From Psilocybe azurescens (taxonomy: Eukaryota; Basidiomycota; Agaricomycetes; Agaricales; Agrocybaceae): a stretch of DNA of 64,000 nt. The stretch covers positions 83,217 to 147,216 of the forward strand of contig JAJIRX010000696.1 of the NCBI GenBank assembly GCA_023853785.1, given 5' to 3'. The notes beneath the pieces were generated by a model. It ran no database searches, had not been told where the DNA came from, and saw nothing but the letters and a program-made list of their open reading frames with translations. The translations under genes and the position numbers were made by a program. Shown in pieces: positions 24,969 through 35,547 of the stretch (within the stretch, counting starts at the first letter, position 1; each line of letters starts with the position of its first letter).

Positions 24969-26222
24969 GGCAAAGACGCGCAGCGACCTAGTGGACGAGT
25001 GGCGAGCAGAAGCGAATCCGATGGACGTGCGCGCTGAACTGCACGATGAGCAGCATGAGAAATCATCTTTTCCCACATACAGGCCCTGCAATCGCCTCGT
25101 GTACACGGCTGCTTCTGTTTGGAGTTAGACTCCGCATGGTTAACCTAATTCGGATTCCGTAGCCCCGTTTTGTTCCATCTTGCCGGGAAATAGGGAAATA
25201 GAGGGATGGGTGTAAATGTGGTACACTGCATAGTGCAAAGCAAGAGCAGGGCAAGGGCAAGCGGCGTGTAACAATTCATTTCTTGATTCATTTGAAAATA
25301 CAAATGAACAACATTCACTTGTGTGCATGTCGAGAGTATAGGGTACTCGCAAGTAGCCTGGCCTTAGCCGGCCTTTTTTCGCCTTCGAAGCGTCTAATTG
25401 TAAAAGACCAACATCTCGCTTGGCGGGCTGGGCAATGAGAGGCGATAAGGGACATAAACCTGAAAGTGATAAGGTAATCTCCGACATAAGCGCTACTATA
25501 GCGCTTGCACTCATACTCATCTAATTTTGCAGAGCACTCTTGCATTGCATTGTGATGCGAATTACAGGTATCCTTATCTTCGAGGGATATATATTCTCCT
25601 TCGTATCGCTCAAAGTACACGCCTTTGATGAAACCTACAGAAAGGTCTTCGATGCGATGTCGGCTTGCTTCGACTTTCAAGAATGAATAACTTTCAATGA
25701 AGGTACTCGCCGTAATGCAACTCAATTTTGCTAATTACTCTTCCAAATTCCGTGACTCTAACAGGAAGAGAACCAGTCATCTAGACATGAAGTTTAAACG
25801 AACTAACCACTGCCACTCACAGCCTAGCAGTGCATATTCATTAATTCAACTTAGAACAAAGACAACTGCGTACCAAGTTCACTCATCATGGCAGCAAGGC
25901 AGCTTTCGCTGGGCCTGAAGCGTCAACACTGCAACCAGTGCGTTCAAATCTTTCAGTGATCACGGAACTCGCCTGAATGACTCTCCACCAATCGGGTTCA
26001 TTGAGCGTCTAACCTAGCGCTGCCACTGGCACTGACAGATCACGTTCTACGGAAGTTAGCATTTGGTTATAAGCAAAGCATCCAGTTGCCAGAAGATGAT
26101 CAAGACACTTAAATAGGCCCCAAGCTCTCAGCCACCACACCCATTCACCGCCAGCCGCTACCATCATCGTTTACTACTCGTATCAAGCGATTCAATTGAT
26201 CTAAACGCATCGTATCCATCCG
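24969..26222. other. Intergenic or unresolved
   Basis: A minus-strand frame at 25315-25725 has a moderately gene-like, Cys-containing sequence (GVYFERYEGEYISLEDKDTC) with possible splice sites near 25445 and 25640, and another minus frame overlaps at 25140-25520. Neither has a recognisable domain or a clear start, so no gene is called. Confidence 0.3.
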
Positions 26223-26447
26223 ATGTCCACAGAAATTCCGAAAATCTTTGAACAAAGCGTTGATGATGGCTCAACTCCTCTTGTATTGCCATCTGGGGGT
26301 GGCTCAGTGACGACAACCACAACAGTCACAACCACCCACATCACCGTGTCCGCCGATGGCGACTCTGAGGAACATCAGATCGTCGCTAAAGAAGTTTCCG
26401 TCACAACTCAAGGCGTAAAAGCTTCCCAGAACGATAACAACAACGAT

Positions 26448-26479
<32 letters not shown>

Positions 26480-26719
26480 CGACGACAGGCCTCCTCCACC
26501 GCCTTCATGGTAAGTGTCCGAACCACATGATACGGCGTCTATGACTAAAATGTTGTTTCTAGGGTTTTTCGAGGGCCAGTCGTCTCTCCCGTAGGCGGGT
26601 CAAGAAATCTGGAAAAGGAACGGAAAGAAAGAGAGCAGAAAGAAAAGAAAGAAAGAGAAAAGAAGGAGAAAGAACGGAAAGAGAAAGAGAAGAAGGAGAA
26701 GGAGAGAAAAGCGAAATAG
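26223..26719 (+). CDS. Charge-segregated low-complexity protein (poly-Asp / Lys-Glu helix)
   Basis: Two exons with one intron at about 26512-26561 (GTAAGT..CTAG). Order of segments: MSTEIPKIFEQSVDDGSTPL, a Thr-rich stretch, a hydrophilic region, a run of aspartates (after NDNNND), PPPPPSW, WVFRGPVVSPVGGSRN, and a C-terminal Lys/Glu/Arg-rich segment of about 45 residues (KEREQKEKKEREKKEKERKE) predicted as a long charged single helix, ending at TAG 26717. The strongly acidic middle and basic tail could pair in or between molecules. No family is recognised. An upstream TATA-like and CT-rich region precedes the ATG. Confidence 0.7.
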
Positions 26720-27034
26720 GCAGCAGCTAAAGCCAAAGCCAAAGAAAGGAGAGAAAGTTGTGCGTAAGCTCCAAGGGACGTGTTTAGAAACCAGCCTCTG
26801 GCTTGGCCTTAATTTGTGGCATGTGTAGATACCTTGAACAATGCTCATGGACATTTATCATCACCCACCGATTTGGAGAGAAAAGGGAGAAGGAAGAAAT
26901 TTCAAGCACGACAAAGCGCCTCAACCAAACTCTGAGCCGATGCCAAAATGACAAAACACACCGTTGGAATGCGATTCATCCATTACAATGGGTACATCAC
27001 AACTTCATAACCATATTTGTTCGTCATTCATTCG

Positions 27035-28177
27035 TCAACCCCTCCTCCTTGCTTTCGGCGTCCAGCTCTCCGTATCTGAAGCCGGCCGCGAGGGCATTGG
27101 AGGTGGGAGTGGAACCTGGGCCGCCTCTTCCTTCCTTTTAGCTTCGAACTTGGCCTCCCGGGATTGCTCAGGCTGTAGTTCCCGACTTGGTAGATTTTCT
27201 GCGCCTTCGAGTTGGCCAACGGACGAAGGCAGCGTAAACTTCGCAGTCGTCCGAGACTTTCGCGGTGTGGCGGGTGTGACGAATTTGGGAGGGAGGACCT
27301 TCGGTGGCGCTTGCGCAGTGGTCGATGTTGATGTCGATGCTAATGTCGATGGGGCAGCCTCAGGTGGCTGGTTTTTTTGCTGTTGCCGCGTGACGGTGGA
27401 TACATGCGGCATATCTGCTGCTGCTGAAGGAGTATTCGCCGGTTCAGGGACCAAAGGCACCGCGTCGTTCCTCGTAGCTGCTTCCTCCAGAGCCCGTGCA
27501 GCATCATGCTGCCGTATCCGTAACATCTCCTCGCTTTCCGCCCGATCTCGTGCTTCGATAAGTGCAACATTTGCCGATACACGCTGCTGGCGCATCATGT
27601 CCGCTTGGAGTTCCTAAAACGCGCATATAACATGGCCTCAGTCTAGTCATTATGGGAGCATGGGGGTCACTGACTTCGATAGTTGGCGGATTGGGACGCG
27701 TATGGGTCAGCCATGCTGACCACTGAACTGAATGAAGAAAATTGTCAGTGAAATATTTGGCTGATAACTCGAGTATGATGCTTACCTGGGAGGCGTTTGC
27801 CGCCACCAATGTACTTCCACATGTCCTCGGGCTGATAATACTCTACAGTCCGCTTCGCTCTGCTCGGATCTACATATATGACCAAGGCATATTAGCCACG
27901 AATGATTTTTTTGGCATGGCTTTTGCATGCCGGGTGTTTAGTAGTACAAACCATTGGGTGAATATGCTTCATAAAATTTGTTACCTGGACGTGCCATTGT
28001 CAGAGAATATCCAACCCGCATCGTTAATTCATGAACTCACCGTGCAAATCCCTTCCCACATATCGCACCTAGTCAATGCAGAACTGTATAAGCTTTGAGC
28101 TCGAAAATGCGGTTCAGAATACAATTGGAGCTCACTGGGTTCCTGATAGAGTTCCATAGCCTCGCGACGAAAGACAT
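27035..28177 (-). CDS. NDUFAF2/NDUFA12-family complex I protein with long C-terminal extension
   Basis: Start MSFVARLWNSIRNPVRYVGR at 28177. Short exons follow: DLHGNKFYEAYSPNG, then DPSRAKRTVEYYQPEDMWKY, IGGGKRLPVQWSAWLTHTRP, NPPTIEELQADMMRQQRV and NVALIEARDRAESEEMLR. The GNK-(F/Y)-(Y/F)E, R-x-V-E-Y, P-x-x-W-x-x-WL-x-x-TR-x-x-PPT-x-E-E-L pattern is diagnostic of the 17.2-kDa NADH dehydrogenase subunit (NDUFA12) and its paralog assembly factor NDUFAF2 (mimitin). The ELQ.D..RQ extension favours NDUFAF2, which works in late complex I assembly in mitochondria. The remaining about 150 residues are Ala/Pro/Thr-rich and probably disordered (ending TESWTPKARRRG). Introns are 50-100 bp. Confidence 0.82.
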
Positions 28178-28582
28178 GTTGTCGAAGTCGTCAGATTATT
28201 GCGTAGAGTACAGATATTTTGTAACAATTAGAAAAGGATATAAGCAACAACAAATGTGAAGATTCAAACAAGGTTAAAAATGCACTTATGAAGGAGCTCG
28301 ACTCAGACAAGGCTTCCGCAAAACACCGTTGTGCCCATTACGTCAGCGAATCTGTTACGCTGCACATCTTTGCGACTGTACCTACCAGAGTACACAGCTA
28401 TCCTGAATCCTGATGCAGCAGTAGTAGAGTATGCGTGTCGAATTTAAGCAGACCACTCATGACCAACGAAAAATAGATAAAACCAAATTACAATACACTG
28501 CAGTTCAAGTAGCCTTACAGAAGACAAAGAAATGTATTGCGACCACTACATTGCAGGCATAATAACGTGGACAATACAGCGA

Positions 28583-30305
28583 TCAGAACTCTGGGCCCAT
28601 ATCTTCGTCGTCCAAGTCACCGTCCTGGATCTCTTTCGCGAGCTCCTTCTCTCTTTCTCGTGCACCTTCAGCAGCAGCGAGCTCTTTACGGTGGGCGTTG
28701 AGAGGATAGCGCATAGCCTGTAGTCGATGTTCTAGTGAGCATATGCAATCCCAGCACAAGAAGAAAATGCAAACGCACCTTGACACTCTGGTTGTGCAGG
28801 TCCAGACAGAATGTGATACGGCGGCCAAACAGCTCGCTGACTTCAGGCCCGTACCCATTCTTCTGACTGCCACACTCCATCCATCCTTTCTCGTGCACCA
28901 TCTTGCCCTCAATGACGCCGTCGCGGATAGCCTTGGTGACGACATACTCGGCGTTTTCTTCCGAGTCCAGGTTGAGCTTGACGCAGATGTCTTTCAATGA
29001 GATACGCGAGTAGGACAGCGAGAGCCTTCGGAGACCAGTCTTGATGACGTTTTGTCGTAGGCGGAGGACGAGCTTGAACAGGTTGTCTTCTTTGAATTGA
29101 TCACTGTGTTTGTTCAACGTATCCTCGAAACGGGCCAGCGACCCCGATCGTACAGCTGCAAAATACAGTCAGCACAATAATAATGGGCCAGAGAAAACAA
29201 AGAGCTCGCCTTTACGGTTTCGAAATATGCATTGAGGGGTTTCTTCAACACCTCGTGTCTGAAGGTGGTTCGATCAGGGATATCACCCATGAGTAGCTCC
29301 ACAACCACAAAGAACTTGTGTATGGCCTGATAGAAACCTGGGGCAGTCTTTGCAGGTGGGGCACGGCGGATCGCTTGCTGGAGATCGGTATGGGCGTCGG
29401 TATAATTGAGCTGAATGGCCTTGATGCGTCCGAGGTAGAAGTAGTATCGTGCAAGCTGGCCGTTGCTTGCGGATAGAGGGAAGACGGCTTTGGAAACAAG
29501 TTGTTGAGCCGGGAAGGGCTGGTCGAATGAGAGATAATTGTTTAGGAGACAGTTGAGGAGTACGGCATTTGCTTCGTCGTCGTGTCGCAATGATGCTGTT
29601 CGTTGGGCAGCGAGGAATAGCCTGCAGGAAAACGATATGCGGTGAGGCCAGGGCAGACAACCTTATAAGAGAGAGAAACGTACGGCCGGGCCTCGGGGAG
29701 TAGATCATTGACTGAATATGCACGGTCCACTGCATGCCAGATTTTTGCAGCGATGGCATCCATGCTACGTCTGTTCAGTTCCTGCATCTTCTTTACGGTC
29801 TCGTTTGCTAGATCGAGAGCCTCCGAGTGGGTTTCCTCGTCCTTGAGAAGGTGGTAGAGAATCAGAAGTCGGAGGTACATCTCTACTTCTGGAACAGTCT
29901 CTGACAGCGGTGTCTTTGAGGGTGTGTCGACTTCCATGCTTTGATCGTCCGACTTTGAAGCAGCAGGCAACCATGATAGTAATTTGCTCTTCAAAGAAGT
30001 ATCTATACAGTCCGCATTCATTGGAGTCATGCTGAAGAGTCAACTACCAAAAACCGACCTTTGGTATAGATGGCTTCAACAGCGTTACGCAGAATCGAAG
30101 CATCGATGCGCTTGCGCAGGGCAGTCAAGGTGCGTAGAACACGATGGGTGAATCGGGGTTCGAGAGTGGTCACTGCTCGGTCAATGAGCGCAACGTTGTT
30201 CTTGATTTCCACCAGAGGATGCAATGGTGCGGGTTTTGATTCATCTTTGCCATTTTCTTCTTCGACCTTCTTGTCATCTGCGGGTTTCATTTCAACGTCA
30301 GGCAT
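28583..30305 (-). CDS. RPN3: 26S proteasome regulatory subunit Rpn3 (PSMD3)
   Basis: Non-ATPase lid subunit of the 26S proteasome 19S particle. Start MPDVEMKPADDKKVEEENGK. Exon 1 holds LVEIKNNVALIDRAVTTLEP and RFTHRVLRTLTALRKRID. Later exons hold EVEMYLRLLILYHLLKDEET, the TPR-like helical region (DDEANAVLLNCLLNNYLSFD; LARYYFYLGRIKAIQLNY), and the PCI domain: HSDQFKEDNLFKLVLRLRQN, GLRRLSLSYSRISLKDICVK, AEYVVTKAIRDGVIEGKMVH. The C-terminus (KELAKEIQDGDLDDEDMGPE F) is the short acidic tail seen in Rpn3. Four introns are visible (about 30000-30055, 29623-29683, 29160-29210, 28723-28780). Length, about 490-500 residues, fits the family. Confidence 0.95.
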
Positions 30306-30446
30306 CGTGGTTGGTTGGTGGCAAAGTTCAAGGAGGAGTTCAAGTTATAATTGAGGAACGAATTTGGACGAAGGTGACGCGTCGCGTTCACTAAAGCCGG
30401 TCGTTACAATAAGAATTTATAAATTAATATGTTCCATGTTTGACAT

Positions 30447-30529
30447 GTCTCGATAGCTAAGTGGTATAGCATGCGATTGCAGTGAAAGCTCTCATCGCAG
30501 GGTCCGGTGTTCGAACCACCGTCGGGACT
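30447..30529 (+). tRNA. tRNA-Cys (GCA) with an 11-nt intron
   Basis: Acceptor stem GTCTCGA pairs with TCGGGAC (one G-T pair), with discriminator T at 30529. The D arm is GCTA-loop-TAGC. The anticodon stem TGCGA/TCGCA encloses TTGCAG plus TGAAAGCTCTC plus A, so removal of 11 nt after position 37 leaves a 7-nt loop with anticodon GCA. The T arm is CGGTG-TTCGAAC-CACCG. The RNA polymerase III terminator follows directly. Confidence 0.93.
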
Positions 30530-30533
30530 TGAG

Positions 30534-30549
30534 TTTTTTGTTTTTTTTT
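30534..30549 (+). terminator. RNA polymerase III T-run terminator
   Basis: T6, G, then T9 begin 5 nt after the tRNA-Cys gene end. Confidence 0.85.
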
Positions 30550-30786
30550 CGGTCTCAATCAAGTACCTTCGGTACTTCAAATCAGCATCAATTCTTGCTC
30601 GCTTGCGCCGACCTGTCTCTCATTGACACTACAACGACTTGGATAGGTGTTCACTGTCGAGCGGCATTGCCCAGCGCAGCCTGCTATATTCCTTTTGCTA
30701 TTCAGCTGGACCTCAGCGTTGAATCCTACCCCTTTGTTAGCCATGGTTGACGGTCATCAACGAGATAATACTGACAGGGAACCGTC

Positions 30787-30813
30787 AGGAACGGCAGGAA
30801 CGGCAGGAACGGC
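30787..30813 (+). repeat. 9-bp tandem repeat, three units
   Basis: Perfect AGGAACGGC x3 in the intergenic region between the tRNA and paralog D. Confidence 0.85.
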
Positions 30814-31030
30814 ATATTCTTAGCATATCCTTTTGCTCCAAAAGGGATGTTTGGACAAGGCTTTCTGAAAGTCCGGACATGTTCCCACTGAATGACAGGC
30901 GATATGTTCACAGCGTTTTGGCCAGTATTAATTCTAAGGACTTAATGGGACGACGGCGCATCATTCAGTCATTCAGACACTCTTTAACCTTCTAATCCCC
31001 CCTCTACTGCTGGGAGGCTCCTACTGAGCT

Positions 31031-33712
31031 ATGGGTGCGAAGCCCCTCATCCAACTCCTCCAAATCTTCATTGCGACTCGCAAGAAATTTTCGAATGTCC
31101 TCAGCTACCTGCTAAGTCAAACAGGCACCAGGATCCTGCAGAATGTAGCCTTTCTTGTGGCGGTCTTGCGAGCGAAATGGAATTCGAGGAGCCACGCTTG
31201 TGGCTAGAGGACCAGGAGATAAACCAACTTCATCGATCCCTGCTACGAAGGATGACCCATTTTTTCCAACGCCGAGCAAGGAACCAGCCTCGAATACAGT
31301 CTGACGACAAACGGCGAAATCATCTCCAGAGACAATGTCGCGTTCTCTTCGTACCCTTCTTCCAGCACACCTGCCAACCGGTTCTCTACATCATGGACTC
31401 AGCTTCATTTTCGGCCACAGACGGAAACAGTCATCTCTGAAGCGCGCTCGACATCAACCGTCATCGAAATGTCCGAGTTCAGCTCTCGTTGGGAATCGAA
31501 CGTCACGAGCAGGCTTATACTCTCGCAAGCAGGCACAACCACATTCTTTAATCATCCTCGTATTACGCCTATGATGCCTGAAGGATCTCGGCGGTATAAA
31601 GAACGATCAAGCAGGTACGAAAGATACTACGTATTTTTTCATCTCATTCCATCGACCTGGTTATTAGGGAAAAACGTGGCAGGAAATTCAACTCTCACCT
31701 ATCGACTAATACTGCAAAGTGTGCCTTCTCTGCTTAGTTCTATCGATATCTGATCCCCTGACATTGTCCCGCAAGGCACCCCTCTCCCCTGGGTGGGCTC
31801 AGTGCACGCACCCTGAAGGAGGGATATATTTTTGTAATAAAGACAAGGTCTGTTTAGGTGTTGAGAATCTATAACAGACGCATGTCACTCATCTACGTGC
31901 TGCAGAGGGTCTTTACAGATGCAAACATCTACGATACCCTGATATTCCAACAGATGCTCGAGGATATATCCACTATCGAAGAATTTATCTCAACCCACAA
32001 TATAACTCTCCCCAGGAACTGCGATCTCGCTCTTGACGTGACTTACAATAACGCCTGTCAAGAGATCCAGACCGTTTACTATTTCGTCCATCACCCGTCC
32101 CGGTCTATCTTCTTCCTGGATAACTATGAAGCTCCTTGGTGTGAGCTCAAAGGCATTAATTCATCTAGTCACCTCCGTCAGTGCATTCGTTTCTTGAATA
32201 CTGTGTATAGGCCACTGAAGAACCCTCCTTGCAATAGGCGAAGAGCTTGAAGCGCAATATTGGTGAGATAGCACGCGTACATCTCGAAGGGCATGCATTT
32301 ACAGCGATCACAGGTTATATCTTCAGTTATATCCTCAAGCTTTTGAGATATCGTCTACCTTAATCTATGAGCTCCGCGACACAGTTCTTCATTTTATTGG
32401 AGGTACGAGTCACTGATAGTTCTCCACACCGTATCACACAGCTAAGCTCCTCGCAGATAGTATGTCCTCACAAGCCTCGGCCACGATATATAGCTTGGAT
32501 GAACTGTATAAAATCCTGACATTAATCGACAATCTGGAAAGTATGTTTCGAATACTCTCACCTATCAATCATCTTCGATGCTCATGTACCTTCTACAGAG
32601 AATCAGGGACGTGAATCTAACGGAGCAGTTGGTTTATTGTGTGAGACCCAGTTATGCATTCTATTTCATTGAAGTCCCACTGAATTGTATCCGTCCAGCC
32701 CGTCTCATGCATTCCTTTGGTAATTGATTCTCAACTCCGTTGGCCTGGTACTAAACATTGCCTGTCCCGCAGCACAATCGCGGGTTTACGACTCTCACGG
32801 AGAAGTACAAAATCGTTTGAAGAACGAAGTTCAGGTCGCAACCTACGCCGTCCAAACCCCGCAACGAACGTGGTTTATCAAGATAGTTTCGCCTCTCCTG
32901 TTCTCCGCCCCTAATCTGTATCTCCGGACACTACGAAGGATGTGGGTCATCGGCGCCACCCACACCTCTGTTTGGGATCAAGGAGTAACAAGGTTACGGC
33001 ACGAATGGCGGGAATTTATATTTTGGGTAAGCATTTGGTTATACGTCAATCCTTTGCCTTTCAGTGTGTTAAATAAACTGGACTGCACAGTCTATCCTGC
33101 TGCTCATTGCAAATGCAGCACTCCTGGGGATCCGTGATGTCGGCTTGAGGCACTTGGACCTGGAACATAGATCTGGAGCACAGATCTCCAGCTATGTATC
33201 TGTTGTGTTTGCCATTGGAAGTATCTTCTTGGGATTGATTTTCCGCGAACATATCTTGACGAGCAGCCGGGACCTCATTGGGGATGTAGTGAGCCTGTTT
33301 TCATTTACTTTATGAAGTCCTCGACTGACTGCTTGTGCTTAGAACGCCTATACCGCAAGACGTGCTTACTCTCTAGTCGGCATAGAAGCTCGGGCCATTG
33401 TATATAGTCTTCCCTATGTTCTTCTTATGTGGTCGTAAGCTTTCTTCTAAATTTGATGCAGGTAGAAACAATTCTAACTGATTCCTCCCAAGGGTTATTG
33501 CCTTTGCGATAGCTTTCGCTTTCCTTTGCTTCCAAGATACAAGAAGAGTAACGAGGATTGTTGCTGGCATATTTGCAGGGGTCGTGGCAATTCTTGTCGT
33601 TATTGGCATTTCTATCTCTTGGGAACGATATTCGGAACCAGCGCCGGCGAGGTCCGTCGATAGCAATTCTCGATCAAAGACGCCGGAGAAGGTGAATGCG
33701 GCGGAAGTTTGA
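31031..33712 (+). CDS. WW-like membrane protein, paralog D (frame-broken N-terminal half)
   Basis: Opposite orientation to A-C. ATG 31031 opens MGAKPLIQLLQIFIATRKKF..LRAKW, equivalent to the N-termini of B and C. The next 700 bp stay coding-like but jump frames near 31190 and at a T6 run (31260-31265), and again near 31730. From about 31775 it reads smoothly through introns: PGWAQCTHPEGGIYFCNKDK, RVFTDANIYDTLIFQQMLED, TVYYFVHHPSRSIFFLDNYE, EELEAQYW, IYELRDTVLHFIGG, MSSQASATIYSLDELYKILT, NQGRESNGAVGLL, SRLMHSFG, NLYLRTLRRMWVIGATHTSV, RHEWREFIFW. The membrane region follows (SILLLIANAALLGIRDVG; SYVSVVFAIGSIFLGLIF; AIVYSLPYVLLMWS; VIAFAIAFAFLCF; RIVAGIFAGVVAILVVIGIS), ending NAAEV. It is either a decaying copy or affected by sequence errors. 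Function unknown. Confidence 0.65.
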
Positions 33713-33950
33713 ATTCTGATGTTTCCGATATCGTAAGACCGCTTATTGTCGAACACTTGAACGAGATTTTCACTGGAGGGGCGAACTGATTTGTCGGGTA
33801 GTTTGTCGTACCTCATGCAATCTTCAAATTTCGACCTCGGCTTGCCAGCACGTTCGTATGGCATGTGGTAACAATTCATAACCCTGGGCGCTTAGACGAT
33901 TATATATACTTACCAACTTGTGGCTAATATAAATCCATGATATTGAGCTT

Positions 33951-34800
33951 TTACCATGGGATTACCTTCGCCGTGCTTTTCGCGTGTGGAGTTGTCAATC
34001 ATGTCGAGCAGGCGCTCAACAGCCTGGGTTGCTGTCGGGAATGGCCTGCGACCAAAGCCTGAAAGATGCCGTCTTTATCGTTGGCGACGGTTAAATCGTC
34101 CGTCGATATTTAAGATAAGGTTTAAGTCAGACGCCCAGAAACAACGTTTCCGTGTTGGGCCGTATGGGGAGGGGATCGCTGTAGCGAACTACAGGCGTAC
34201 CTCAGCGGTGCACATGGGGTCCTCGGGACAGGAAAAGGACATAGGGTCCTGCCATTATCAATTGTACTTAGTTAGGTCTGCATAGGGCTACGCCCCAATA
34301 GACATAAATTGACAAGAAAAAAAAAAAAAAAAGGTTTAAGTCATTCAAAATGAGAGTGTGCGCGTGTTAAAGAAGGGTATAAGATTGCAACGTACACATA
34401 TCCGTGGCGACGCCACCAGGCGATAATGGTTTCTGACCGTGTTCAACTCGTTGGGCGCTTACCTGGATTGTCAACGACAGTGTCCACCTACCATGCCGTT
34501 CTTCAATTTCTTTAGCCATCGTCGTATCATTGGCAGCATCCGCGGAGATGCATGCGATAATTTTTAGGCGATCAGGGTACATGCTCCTTAGCTCTTCGAG
34601 TGCGGGGGCTTTTGTGGGATCGCGTACAGCCCCATATACGAAAGCGGTTGCATGAGACACGAGTATACGAGCGGTAAGAGCAAGGCCTGAGAGAGAATAA
34701 TATGTTTCTGTAAGCTGCAACTGTTAGAGCTGTTTGAAATTCTGTACCTATTCCACGCTCACGGAACTGGAGAAAGTATGTGCATGCACACCGCCATGAC
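33951..34800 (-). pseudogene. Short-chain dehydrogenase (SDR) copy 1, decayed
   Basis: Remnants in gene order: a degraded glycine motif exon (about 34750-34790, ending RERGIG), LALTARILVSHATAFVYGAV, RDPTKAPALEELRSMYPDRL, MAKEIEERHGR, then directly PLSPGGVATDM. The central part with the NAG motif and the catalytic YxxxK is missing, with a frame break after HGR. The C-terminal exon (ATQAVERLLDMIDNSTREKH) is shortened, although the terminal I-P-W-stop survives at 33951. A SINE-like insertion lies between the last two exons. It is clearly non-functional compared with copies 3 and 4. Confidence 0.8.
34130..34330 (+). mobile_element. SINE-like poly(A)-tailed retroposon with 13-bp target duplication
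   Basis: About 200 bp flanked by perfect direct repeats AAGGTTTAAGTCA (34117-34129 and 34331-34343). The 3' end is a pure A run (34317-34330), the hallmark of target-primed reverse transcription of an RNA. The body is GC-richer than its surroundings (GGGGAGGGGATCGCTG, GGACAGGAAAAGGACATAGG). No obvious tRNA A/B boxes are seen, so the RNA source is unknown; a 5'-truncated LINE or a structured small RNA are possible. Confidence 0.8.
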
Positions 34801-35547
34801 CAGTGGAACTTGCGTAATGTTAGTGAGTAATGAGGCGCGCCTTGTTCTTAACTTATAAGGCACTTTCGACCAGAAAACATCAGGCTCCCAACAGCTGCGT
34901 CACACAGGGTCAGGCGTCAAAGTTTAGTCCAAAGTTTGCAGCCAGTCGCAGCGGACTCTCGCACGCATGGCTTTAAGGTCAAGCCGTCCATGCACATGGA
35001 CCTGTTTGTGTTATGAGCCAGGGTTAAAGGTGAAGCGTGAGGTGGAAGATCAAAAAGGGGAGAGATGAAAATTTGACATGAAAGGGTGAAAGCATGGCAC
35101 GATCCATAGACAGGTATGACTCAGCTAGTACATTTCTTCTCCGACTCGTATAAACAGAATATCTATTTAATCTACCGAATGAAATTTCGAGCTAACTTGA
35201 TAGAGGAAGACACCCCTCTTATTGCGATAGTAGAGTATGACCGACTTTTACGAAATAGAAACATATTAACAAAATTGATAAGAGAAATTACAACACTTTT
35301 TCACCTTTGAATAGAGGAAGGTGTGGTGACTCTCAACATAGATTGCTCCTGCTGACGAGCCCTATCAGCTCGATGCTTTTCCTGTTTTTCCTTTCTGTAA
35401 TTACCAGGATAAGTCGTATATGATTATGATAGACGAAAAATGATGCGCACAAATAAGCTGGATTTCCAGGAGGAAGGCGAGGTAATGGTCTATTCGCTAG
35501 CTCTAATTGACTAAAGGAACGAATTGTCAACTGTTCAGCATTATGAG
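34801..35547. other. Intergenic, no supported gene
   Basis: AT-rich. A plus-strand frame at 35116-35310 shows no recognisable sequence. Confidence 0.45.

Noticed and set aside
25140..25725. Possible small Cys-containing gene upstream of paralog C
   Set aside because: Overlapping frames with no settled start, splice pattern or recognisable family.
26545..26854. Minus-strand Phe/Ser/Leu-rich frames resembling membrane protein
   Set aside because: Antisense of the Lys/Glu-rich exon, which is supported by clear splicing.
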